Shown here: in pieces, positions 15,913 to 23,976 of the stretch
How the letters are laid out: the number at the start of each line of letters is the position of its first letter
Position numbering within the stretch: position 1 is the first letter of the stretch
Assembly: GCA_030694465.1 (NCBI GenBank)
Contig: JAUXYJ010000054.1
Coordinates: 1-64,000, forward strand
Length of the DNA: 64,000 nucleotides
Reading direction: 5' to 3'
From: Deltaproteobacteria bacterium
Lineage (GTDB): Bacteria > Myxococcota_A > Polyangia > Polyangiales > Ga0077539
Notes under the pieces: model-generated
Told to the model about the DNA's origin: nothing
Databases searched by the model: none
Seen by the model: only the letters and a program-made list of their open reading frames with translations
Translations under genes and position numbers: made by a program

Positions 15913-18285
15913 ATGGCGAATCCACGACGTATCGCATGGCTACTCGTTGCAGCGCAGGTAGGTGCGGCAACGTTTGCGATCAGCCCACCCGTTGCCGCGC
16001 AAGCGCGCCCGAGTGATGACGAAGAAGACGAAGAAGACCCTCCGGTCGCTTCAACGTCCAATACACCACCGAGTGCGTCCCCGCCTCCAGCGGCCGCGGC
16101 TCCAGGGCAGCCCACAGAGCCCAGCGCACGTCCACGGCACCACGATGATTTTCCGTCGGGCGAAGAGACCGAAAATCAGCGCGAAGAGCGCCGCGATCGG
16201 ATGATCCATCGGTTCTCGTCTCTTAGCGGTGCGATCGGTCTCGTGCACTTGCAGAGCGCCGAAGCAGGCAGCGAGCAGACCTTTCGCTTCTCGCTCATCG
16301 CGGAGTATTTCGGCGCGCGAGGCTTCTTGCGTCCGACGATGAACGCGACGCACCCGTTGACCACAACGCCTGAAGACTCCAGCCGAATCGGCGCGACGAT
16401 CACGGCATCGTACTCACCCATTCGCTACCTCGAGATTTTCACCGCGCTGCGATCGTTTGCGGTCGCAAATAACCAAGAGCGCCCCTCGCTCTTTCAGGTG
16501 CTCGGTGACGCCCAAATCGGTGCCAAGGGTGTGTTTCCGCTGACGCGCGGCTTCTCCATTGGTGCCAGCGCCGCGGCGCTCTTGCTGAACCGCGCAGGTG
16601 GCATCGGGCTCAATGGCGAGGGAACGAGCGCGAACTTCCGAATTCTCAGCACCTTCGACCTCGGGCAGCTCACCAACGCACCGATTCGTATCCATCTCAA
16701 CGTCGGATACGACCTGGACAACAGCGCACAGCTCGTCCGCGACACCGAAGTTCGACGCCAGATGGCGCAGCCGACGTATCGCGCTTCGGACTGTGAAACT
16801 CCCTCGACGAGCAGCACCTCCGCGTGGGCGACCAACCCAGCATGTCACGCCGAGATCACCCGCGGCGAGCGCTTTGCGCTTGGAATTAACCGTGCAGATC
16901 GCCTCACCGTCGGCATCGGCGTCGACGCCCGGATCGCTACCAGCGCGATCGGTTTTGCGCCCTTCGTTGAGTGGAACGCGCCGATCCCCGTGGTCCGCAG
17001 CGGGTACATCTGTTGGCAGCCGAGCAGCACCATCGGCAGCCCCACACCGGGTGACGACGACCGCTGCTACGCCGACCAGGGCACCTTCGCGGTCATGCCC
17101 TCGAGTCTCACCCTCGGAACGCGCCTGTGGACTCCCCACGCGCGCGGCCTCGCGGGCATCCTCGCGGTGGACATCGGCACCGGCGGAACAAACACCTTCG
17201 TTCGTGAGCTCGCTCCCAACGTCCCGTGGAACCTCTACTTCGGTTTGGGCTTCGCGCATGACTTCAACCCACGCGTCCGCAACGTCACTGTCGACCGCCT
17301 CGTAGAGCGCGTCGTCGACCGTGACAATACCCCCGTGGGTGGCGAGCTCATCGGCACAATCACCGATGGCGAAAACCGTCGTCCGATCGCAAACGCCGTC
17401 GTCGAAATCGTGGGGCATCCCGAGTTCGGCCTGAGCGCGACCGACGCACAGGGTCGCTTTCGGACCCACCGATTGCCCGTGGGATCGTACGAGCTCCGCG
17501 TTCGGGCGACCGACTACGGCGACAACACCTGCCCAGGCGCGATCGCTGCGCCAGCGGGTGACACCCGCTCTGCCGCAGACACCACCGTGGATTGTCAGCT
17601 TCGTATCGTCGCGCGCCACGGCATCGTCGCGGGTCGCGTCACCAACGAGCAGGGCGCAGGCGTCGGCGGCGTCCAAGTCATTCTCACACCAGGCACAGGG
17701 ATCACAGTCCCGCAGGGTGAGAGCGCTCCGATCCCCGTCACGGCGACCACCAGCGCGGACGGTGCGTACCGCTTTGAGACCGTGTTGGCTGGTTCTTGGG
17801 TGGCTCGCGCAGACCAGGGACCGCAGACGCGTGGCTCGGCGCCGCGAACGCTCGATGTGCGTGCGCGCGAGACCGCGGCTGGCGATCTCCAAGTCGCAGC
17901 TTCGGACACCCGTGGGTTCCGCATTGCCGGTCGCCAAGTGACCGTGCCCGACCAGGTGCACTTCGGGACCGATTCTGCGAATATTCAGCCAGATTCGCAG
18001 ACGCTTCTTGAGCGCATCGCGGACTTCCTCAACCGCCACCCAGAGCTGCGCGTCCTTGAGATCCAAGGGCACACCGACAACCAAGGCCCGCGTCCGCGCA
18101 ACGTCGCCCTCTCGCAAGAGCGCGCAGACGCTGTACGCAACGCCCTCATCGCCTTGGGCGTCACCGCCGAGCGCCTCACCGCGCGCGGCTTCGGTCCGGA
18201 TCGTCCCGTCGCGCCAAACATCACCGCAGGTGGTCGCACGCGCAATCGCCGCGTGGTGTTTCAGATCTCGCAGCGCGGCCGCTAG
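15913..18285 (+). CDS. OmpA-family outer-membrane protein with Cna/CarboxypepD-type domains
   Basis: 790 aa from ATG 15913 (GAGGAG nine bases upstream). Order: signal peptide (1-33, ...ISPPVAAQA); acidic and Pro/Ala-rich linker (DDEEDEEDPPVAST, 36-95); a beta-rich region of about 370 residues likely to form an outer-membrane barrel; two carboxypeptidase-regulatory-like beta domains (about 475-545 and 575-660, VAGRVTNEQGAGVGGVQV); and a C-terminal OmpA peptidoglycan-binding domain (about 685-790) with VHFGTDSANIQPDSQTLL, IQGHTDNQGP and NRRVVF. The protein probably ties the outer membrane to murein. A hairpin pair follows the stop. Confidence 0.85.
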   Translation: MANPRRIAWLLVAAQVGAATFAISPPVAAQARPSDDEEDEEDPPVASTSNTPPSASPPPAAAAPGQPTEPSARPRHHDDFPSGEETENQREERRDRMIHRFSSLSGAIGLVHLQSAEAGSEQTFRFSLIAEYFGARGFLRPTMNATHPLTTTPEDSSRIGATITASYSPIRYLEIFTALRSFAVANNQERPSLFQVLGDAQIGAKGVFPLTRGFSIGASAAALLLNRAGGIGLNGEGTSANFRILSTFDLGQLTNAPIRIHLNVGYDLDNSAQLVRDTEVRRQMAQPTYRASDCETPSTSSTSAWATNPACHAEITRGERFALGINRADRLTVGIGVDARIATSAIGFAPFVEWNAPIPVVRSGYICWQPSSTIGSPTPGDDDRCYADQGTFAVMPSSLTLGTRLWTPHARGLAGILAVDIGTGGTNTFVRELAPNVPWNLYFGLGFAHDFNPRVRNVTVDRLVERVVDRDNTPVGGELIGTITDGENRRPIANAVVEIVGHPEFGLSATDAQGRFRTHRLPVGSYELRVRATDYGDNTCPGAIAAPAGDTRSAADTTVDCQLRIVARHGIVAGRVTNEQGAGVGGVQVILTPGTGITVPQGESAPIPVTATTSADGAYRFETVLAGSWVARADQGPQTRGSAPRTLDVRARETAAGDLQVAASDTRGFRIAGRQVTVPDQVHFGTDSANIQPDSQTLLERIADFLNRHPELRVLEIQGHTDNQGPRPRNVALSQERADAVRNALIALGVTAERLTARGFGPDRPVAPNITAGGRTRNRRVVFQISQRGR

Positions 18286-18294
18286 GATCCGTGA

Positions 18295-18322
18295 GCGCTA
18301 CGCGTTAGCGCGAAGGCTTCGC
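18295..18322 (+). terminator. stem-loop pair after the OmpA gene
   Basis: GCGCTA-CGCGT-TAGCGC (18295-18311) overlaps a second palindrome, GCGAAGGCTTCGC (18310-18322). There is no T tract, so this is a plausible but unproven terminator or mRNA-stabilising end. Confidence 0.4.
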
Positions 18323-18359
18323 ACGGGGCACAGTTTGGGGGGCTAACTTTGACGCTTCG

Positions 18360-19523
18360 GTGTATCAAAACACCGTGTGCGCCAAGCCTCTGCGTCAAGT
18401 CTCGTCGCTACTTGCAGGTCTCGCAGCGCGCGCGTTATTCGGCTGCAGTGGACAGCCTCTGACCCACCTCGCCTCGGTGACCCCGCCTGGGGCGTCACAA
18501 CGATCGGTGATCGATGCTGCAAATTCGCTCACCGATGCGAGTGACAATGCTTCGCACATTCGCTCCGAGCGCGTCTTCAACGAGGCAGACTGGGCCGACG
18601 CCGTCCGCGGCCACGAGCCACTCTCACGCGATCAAGAGCTCTGGGTCCCTTTCGCGTTCTTGCAGCATACGCTTGAGCGGACGGGCACCCTGGCGACCCC
18701 CGTCGCGCCACGACACGATGGAGACGCGTGGCAGTGGAGCTTTGTGCTCTCCACTGGCGCAACGCCCCCACCGATGGCTCAGCGCGATGCCATCTGTTCG
18801 GCCGTAGCGCAGTCGGCCCCTGCGGTGCTCTGCGCGCATGACGAGGCCATCGTGGGAGGCGCGATGCGTCCTCGATGGCGGCTTACTTGGCGCACCTCGG
18901 GAGAGGCAATCGGTGGCGACTTGGCGACACCACTTCGCGCGCTCTCGCGTGTGGGCTCGCGGCTGTGCTTGAGGAGCGCCGAGGTCACGCTACGCTCCCT
19001 TGAGATCGTTGTGCGTGCTCCCACGATGGCCGCCCTCGGTGAGTCGCTTGCGCTCATGACCGTGATCGCGCCCTTGCGTGAGCTCATCATGGTCCGAGCC
19101 GAACTGCATGGAGCCGAGGTGACGGCCCTCTTGTCGCTGCCACTGAGCCGTCTGGATGCCACACGCGCAACGCTCGGGGACGACCCGTGGCCGCAACGGT
19201 GCGATGGGCACACGCGAGTGGCCGAGGACAGCCGCGGAGCGCTCCATGCACGCATGGCGATCTTGTCGTCCACGCCGACCTCGGCCCCCCGCGGCGCCAT
19301 CGTCGAACGCAGCGCACGGCGCTTTATGCTAACGGCCCAAGACGTGTTCGGTGACGCCACAATTGTCGACCACGAACTGCAGAGAATTCGCGTCCAATTT
19401 CAGGCAGGACGGCGAGGTCGGATGCAGTGGGTTGCCATCGAGGGAGGGCTCGCAGTGAGCCTTGAGCCTCGTGGCACCATGCCCATCCTGATGCCGCCCG
19501 AGCCCGCGCGCGGCCGACCCTGA
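18360..19523 (+). CDS. putative lipoprotein, 387 aa
   Basis: GTG start. The N-terminus (CAKPLRQVSSLLAGLAARALFGCSG) looks like a lipoprotein signal with Cys at about 29 (ALFGC). No catalytic motif. Two segments, VPFAFLQHTLERTGT and RRGRMQWVAIEGG, suggest alternating beta strands. The protein is Arg/Ala-rich and has only a few Cys. I do not recognise a family. It lies between the OmpA gene and gltX, 90 bases from the latter's start, so it may be transcribed with gltX, but nothing shows a shared role. Confidence 0.6.
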   Translation: MYQNTVCAKPLRQVSSLLAGLAARALFGCSGQPLTHLASVTPPGASQRSVIDAANSLTDASDNASHIRSERVFNEADWADAVRGHEPLSRDQELWVPFAFLQHTLERTGTLATPVAPRHDGDAWQWSFVLSTGATPPPMAQRDAICSAVAQSAPAVLCAHDEAIVGGAMRPRWRLTWRTSGEAIGGDLATPLRALSRVGSRLCLRSAEVTLRSLEIVVRAPTMAALGESLALMTVIAPLRELIMVRAELHGAEVTALLSLPLSRLDATRATLGDDPWPQRCDGHTRVAEDSRGALHARMAILSSTPTSAPRGAIVERSARRFMLTAQDVFGDATIVDHELQRIRVQFQAGRRGRMQWVAIEGGLAVSLEPRGTMPILMPPEPARGRP

Positions 19524-19613
19524 CGCCGCCGTGATTTGACCCTCTGCCGCGGCGCCGCGATGGACGTGTACGGCGCAAGAATTCTACCAGCGAAGCAAGC
19601 AAGAGAGAGAGAG

Positions 19614-21125
19614 ATGACCATTCCACGACTGCGTTTTGCGCCCTCGCCAACGGGCTATTTGCACATCGGAGGGGCGCGCACTGCGCTCTTTAATTGGCTC
19701 TGGGCACGCAAGACCGGCGGCGTCTTTGTGCTGCGGATCGAAGATACAGACACGCAACGAAACTCGCGAGAGAGTGTCGACGCGATCTTCACGGCGATGC
19801 GCTGGCTGGGTCTGGACTGGGACGAAGGTCCTCAGGACGGAGATGACCTCGGCGGAGGGCCACACGGACCCTATTTTCAGAGCAAGCGACTAGAACTATA
19901 CAGGCAATTTGCTGACCGATTGATCGCAAGTGGCCACGCCTATCGCTGCTACGCGACCAAAGAAGAGATCGACGCGCAGCGCATGGCGCTCCCAGAAAAA
20001 CAGCGAGACGGCTTTCGATTTGTCTCACCCTGGCGAGAGAAGACCGCAGAGCTCGACAGGCCTCACGTGGTCCGGTTTAAGACCCCAACGACAGGCGAAG
20101 TCGTGATTGATGACATGGTCTTCGGCGCGATCAAGACCGCGGTCTCGACGGTTCAAGACTTCATTCTGATCCGCGAAAACGCGCTGCCTCTCTATAACTT
20201 TGGCTGCGTCGTTGACGACATCACCATGGGCATCACGCACGTGGCGCGCGGGCGCGATCACATCATCAACACGACGCCACAGATCTTGCTCTATCAAGCC
20301 CTCGGCGAGGCGATCCCCGCGATGGCACACCTGCCCATGATGATGGCCACCAAGAGCGAGAAGCTCTCGAAGCGCCATGGCGCGGTGAGCGTCACTGAGT
20401 ACCGTGATCAGGGCTATTTGCCTGACGGATTGCTTTCGTACCTTGTGCGATTCGGCTGGGCCCACGGCGACGATGAGCTCTTTCGCAAAGAGCGTCTCAT
20501 TGAGCTGTTTGATTGGAGCAAGGTGTCCAAGTCCGACGGTGTCTACGACTTTAAAAAGTGCCGCGCGATCAACCAAAAGTTCCTCGCCAAAATGACCACG
20601 GACGACGAGCTTCGCCTGGGAGTCGTTCCCTTTTTGCGAGCGCGTGGGCTCGCCGTGCGCGACGATCATCCACGCTTGGCCGACGCGATCCGGACGGTGC
20701 GCGAGCGCTCCGAGACCCTCGTCGCGATGGCCGACGCGTTGGACTACTATTTTCGGGCCAAGCCTGAGATGGATGAGGCGGCGGCACAGAAGTTCTTCAC
20801 CGCGGAGTCTGCCGTGCCTCTTCAAAATCTCAGCGAATTCGCAGAGGCAAACGTACGAGATCGTGCGGACTTTGAGGGAGGCTTTCTTGAAGAGCACACA
20901 AGGCTCGACGCGCTCTTTCGCGCGTTTGTGGCCGAGCGTGGGCTCGAAATGAAGGCGCTGGGACAACCCGCGCGCGTCGCGCTCACTGGGCGCACTGCTT
21001 CGCCAGACCTTGCCTCGGTGATGCTGGTCCTTGGGCCTGCGGTGAGCGCGCTGCGACTTCGCGAGGCTGCCGAACGCGCGGCTGCGAGCCCATCAGCCAC
21101 TACGGACGGACCGACCACGCCGTGA
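19614..21125 (+). CDS. gltX: glutamyl-tRNA synthetase
   Basis: 503 aa from ATG 19614, preceded by a purine run (AGAGAGAGAGAG); the 26 codons upstream in frame are not conserved-looking. Class I synthetase: HIGH-type motif GYLHIGG (14-20), KMSKS-type KLSKR (250-254), RIEDTDTQRN and GDHIINTTPQ-like substrate strands (RGRDHIINTTPQILLY). It charges tRNA-Glu, and perhaps tRNA-Gln in a non-discriminating form; no feature read here settles that. The stop overlaps the CPBP protease start by four bases (GTGA). Confidence 0.95.
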   Translation: MTIPRLRFAPSPTGYLHIGGARTALFNWLWARKTGGVFVLRIEDTDTQRNSRESVDAIFTAMRWLGLDWDEGPQDGDDLGGGPHGPYFQSKRLELYRQFADRLIASGHAYRCYATKEEIDAQRMALPEKQRDGFRFVSPWREKTAELDRPHVVRFKTPTTGEVVIDDMVFGAIKTAVSTVQDFILIRENALPLYNFGCVVDDITMGITHVARGRDHIINTTPQILLYQALGEAIPAMAHLPMMMATKSEKLSKRHGAVSVTEYRDQGYLPDGLLSYLVRFGWAHGDDELFRKERLIELFDWSKVSKSDGVYDFKKCRAINQKFLAKMTTDDELRLGVVPFLRARGLAVRDDHPRLADAIRTVRERSETLVAMADALDYYFRAKPEMDEAAAQKFFTAESAVPLQNLSEFAEANVRDRADFEGGFLEEHTRLDALFRAFVAERGLEMKALGQPARVALTGRTASPDLASVMLVLGPAVSALRLREAAERAAASPSATTDGPTTP

Positions 21126-22168
21126 AGGTCTTCTTCTTGCTCGCACTGCTCTATCTTGCGGTCGTAGCGCTGATTAATCGGCGCAAGCTGCACGAGCTGC
21201 ACCCGAAGGTGTTCTTTCTCGAGACGTGGCGCGAGATCGATGCGCTCGCGTTGCGTGACAAATTGCTGCGCGAGGCTCTGATGCGCGAGCGCGCTCTCGC
21301 GAGCGGCGACGCCGCGCCGACGAACGCAATCGAGCGCGAGCTGCTTCACGAGCGCCTGGCTCGCTCGCATTGGCCCTACGATTGGCGCCCACTTGCCGTG
21401 CTCGCTTCGATGGCCTTTGTGCTGACCATGCACGAATACTTTGGCGACCGAACCATGTTCTATCGCCTGCGCGATCGTGGGTTGTCGTTTGAGTGGGGCG
21501 CCGTCGTCGCGGGCGCACACGCGCACTCCGTCAAGCTCACCGGGCCGTGGAAGTTCTTCACGAGCGACCGATGGGGCGAGCTCTGGGTCCTGGTGTGGTG
21601 GGCCGCAAGCCGTGGCCTAGGTTACCTCTTGCCCATCGCGGTGTTTGTCCCCCTGTGGCGCGAACGCTTTCGTGACTATGGCCTGTCGCTCCGAGGCTTC
21701 GCCGACCACGCGTGGATCTACGCGATGTTCTTCGGCATTGTGCTTTTGTGCGTCATCGGCGTCGCACATACCGGTGATTTTGCAACGTATTATCCCTTCT
21801 ACAAGCAAGCCCACCGCAGCTGGGGGGACTTCTTCTTGTGGGAGTCTGTCTACGCGACGCAGTTCTTTGCGCTCGAGTTTTACTTCAGGGGCTTCTTGGT
21901 CTTCGCGATCGCGCGCGCGCTGGGCTCGGGGGCCATCTTCGCGATGGTCGTGCCCTACTGCATGATCCATTTTGGCAAGCCTGTGCTCGAGACCCTCGGC
22001 GCCATCATCGCCGGGATCGTGCTCGGAACACTCGCCCTTCGCACGCGCTCGATCTGGTCAGGCTTCTTGATCCACGTCACCGTCGCCATCTCGATGGACG
22101 TCGCCGCCATGCTCATGGGACCGGGCCTTCCGGGCGGCCTTAAGCCACCCATGAGCTGGAATTTTTAG
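21122..22168 (+). CDS. CPBP-family intramembrane glutamic endopeptidase
   Basis: 348 aa, GTG start overlapping the gltX stop. It has about seven hydrophobic helices. The motif EFYFRGFLVF (about 257-266) is the CPBP/Abi glutamate motif in its ExxxR form, followed by a second motif with His (VVPYCMIHFGKPVLETLGAIIAG) and a third helix (LIHVTVAISMDVAAM). Bacterial CPBP proteins process prenylated-like or peptide substrates, often bacteriocin-related. The first 90 residues form a soluble charged segment after one helix, longer than usual. Coupling to gltX looks like operon economy. Confidence 0.85.
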   Translation: MKVFFLLALLYLAVVALINRRKLHELHPKVFFLETWREIDALALRDKLLREALMRERALASGDAAPTNAIERELLHERLARSHWPYDWRPLAVLASMAFVLTMHEYFGDRTMFYRLRDRGLSFEWGAVVAGAHAHSVKLTGPWKFFTSDRWGELWVLVWWAASRGLGYLLPIAVFVPLWRERFRDYGLSLRGFADHAWIYAMFFGIVLLCVIGVAHTGDFATYYPFYKQAHRSWGDFFLWESVYATQFFALEFYFRGFLVFAIARALGSGAIFAMVVPYCMIHFGKPVLETLGAIIAGIVLGTLALRTRSIWSGFLIHVTVAISMDVAAMLMGPGLPGGLKPPMSWNF

Positions 22169-22175
22169 CTCGACC

Positions 22176-22223
22176 CGAAACAAATCGACACCGGCGGAGA
22201 TACCCGGTGGACCGATTGTTTCG
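22176..22223 (+). terminator. long inverted repeat after gltX-CPBP
   Basis: CGAAACAAATCG (22176-22187) pairs with CGATTGTTTCG (22213-22223) with one bulge, and an inner CACCGG/CCGGTG stem (22189-22194, 22204-22209) extends it. A related GCGAAACAATTCGC palindrome follows at about 22245. This is probably an operon-end structure; the T run is missing. Confidence 0.45.
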
Positions 22224-22273
22224 CCTGCGATTTTGCAGCCATTCGCGAAACAATTCGCTGGGGCAACGCGATC

Positions 22274-23932
22274 ATGCTCGCCATGAATCGACCCAACCCC
22301 CACGCCCTGGCCGCTCTGCTGATCGCACTGAGCCAGACCCTCCACTGCGCACCCGAAGAGCCCACAAGCCAACACCGCGTGCTCGCGCTCGAGCGCCTTG
22401 ACGTCGAACCCACGCGCGCGCATTCGAGTGAGCCTCCGAGCGAAACAGAGCCCGCACTCATCGAGCGAATCCCTGTGTTTTCACTGACGTTTGCCCGACC
22501 GCTCGACCTCCCTGACGCAGAGAGCGTCTGGCTCCTCGACGGCGACTCGACAGACACGCTCACCCAAGACGCCCGACGTGGCACGCTGTCAGCCAGCAAC
22601 ACAACCCGACGCATCCCCGCGCAGGTCGAGTGGGCCGCGACGCGACCCCGTGAACTCCGCGTGCGACCCGCCACGCCCCTGTGGCCCGCGCAGGTGGTCA
22701 CGCTGAGCACGACGAGCCGCTTGCGGTCGAGCACTGGAGAGCCAGCCGCCGTAAGCGCTCTGCAACCGCAGCCCATCACACGAACATTTCGCGTGCAATT
22801 TGCGCCAGATACAGCGCCGATCGCCACCATGACCGCGCCGGCCGAGCGCGACGTCCCGACGCGGCTGCGCGCGATCGAGGTGCGGTTCAATCGACCCCTT
22901 CGTCCCCTCGTCGAAGGACCCGTCGCGTGGCTCGAAGACAGCCACCAGGTGGAGCCTCCAGTCAACGCTTCGCTCGGCTGCCGCGAGGCCACCGGATGGT
23001 CCTGCGTGGTCCTCGTGCCGGACGAACCCCTCGCGCCCCTTGAGCGCTACACGGTCCGTCTTGGGGTGCTGGGCGACCACGCCGGGCGGCCGCCTGTCGG
23101 AGCGCCGTTTAGCTTCGAGACCTCGGCCGAGGCCGTCGCGCAGCGCCCAACCTTTGTCACAGTGCCAGCCTGTGTCGCAGGTGAGCTTCGGCGGGGTCCC
23201 GTCTGCGTGCGAGTCGAGCACACGCGCATTGCCATCCGCGCCATGCTCGATTCGCCGGGCCGATTGTCCCTCCGTGCGGGCGAATTAGCAGCCCGAAGTG
23301 CGCTGAGTCTCTCGCCCATGATCGAGCTTATGGGGGTCCCTGCGGACGCCCACATGCCGCTGCTCTTGTCATCGCTGGACCTTGGCTCCAACCCGATCGC
23401 CGAGGCTGTGCTCGAGCCTGTGCGCTCGCCTGTGGCTGCACCGAGGGTCTCGATTCGCGAGGTGTTTGCGAGACCACGGAGCAGCGCAGCCCAGGAGTTC
23501 GTCGAGCTTCGCAATGATGGTTCGTCTGCGATTTCGCTGGGTGGATTAATCCTTGGGACCGCCTCAGGCCGATCAGAGCTCCCTGACCTGACCTTGCCCG
23601 CGGGGGCCTTGGCCGTCATCGTCGGGCCCACGTTTGACCCGCGCGGAGACAGCCGAACCGGAGACCCGCCGCTCGCCCCTGGCGCGGTGCTCGTTCGGCT
23701 CGCGCGCACCATCGCGCAGCACGGACTGGTCGACCGCGGTGCAGACGTTTGGATTGCAGATTCGCAGCAAAACGTGATCTCGCGTGTCCCAGCGAGCCAC
23801 CCCAATCGCGCCCCTAGGCTTGGGATCTCTCTCGTCCGCGCGGATGACACGCTCGCCGAAGGTGACCCCGCGGCCTGGGCCTATGACACGCGCAACAGCG
23901 CGACTCCGGGCAGCCCTGACCGCATTCGATAG
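22274..23932 (+). CDS. exported protein with Ig-like and lamin-tail (LTD) domains
   Basis: 552 aa. The start is ATG 22274 or 22283. Signal peptide-like N-terminus with Cys25 (LHCAPEEP), possibly lipid-modified although the lipobox is poor. The central region has two Big_5/SbsA-type Ig-like segments (ERIPVFSLTFARPLDLPDAE; TRLRAIEVRFNRPLRPL). The C-terminal 150 residues resemble a lamin-tail domain (REVFARPRSSAAQEFVELRND ... DLTLPAGALAVIVG). Such proteins sit on the surface or are secreted and are common in Myxococcota. No enzymatic motif. Confidence 0.7.
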   Translation: MLAMNRPNPHALAALLIALSQTLHCAPEEPTSQHRVLALERLDVEPTRAHSSEPPSETEPALIERIPVFSLTFARPLDLPDAESVWLLDGDSTDTLTQDARRGTLSASNTTRRIPAQVEWAATRPRELRVRPATPLWPAQVVTLSTTSRLRSSTGEPAAVSALQPQPITRTFRVQFAPDTAPIATMTAPAERDVPTRLRAIEVRFNRPLRPLVEGPVAWLEDSHQVEPPVNASLGCREATGWSCVVLVPDEPLAPLERYTVRLGVLGDHAGRPPVGAPFSFETSAEAVAQRPTFVTVPACVAGELRRGPVCVRVEHTRIAIRAMLDSPGRLSLRAGELAARSALSLSPMIELMGVPADAHMPLLLSSLDLGSNPIAEAVLEPVRSPVAAPRVSIREVFARPRSSAAQEFVELRNDGSSAISLGGLILGTASGRSELPDLTLPAGALAVIVGPTFDPRGDSRTGDPPLAPGAVLVRLARTIAQHGLVDRGADVWIADSQQNVISRVPASHPNRAPRLGISLVRADDTLAEGDPAAWAYDTRNSATPGSPDRIR

Positions 23933-23976
23933 CGAAGCTAGTCAGGTGAGGGTGCGATGCGGCAAGCTCACGCTCA

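Noticed and set aside
16414..18117. 567-aa minus-strand open frame
   Set aside because: Fully antisense to the OmpA-family gene, which has a signal peptide and an OmpA domain. High GC keeps the opposite frame open.
22165..22992. 275-aa minus-strand open frame
   Set aside because: Antisense to the lamin-tail protein; Ser/Arg-rich shadow without domain motifs.
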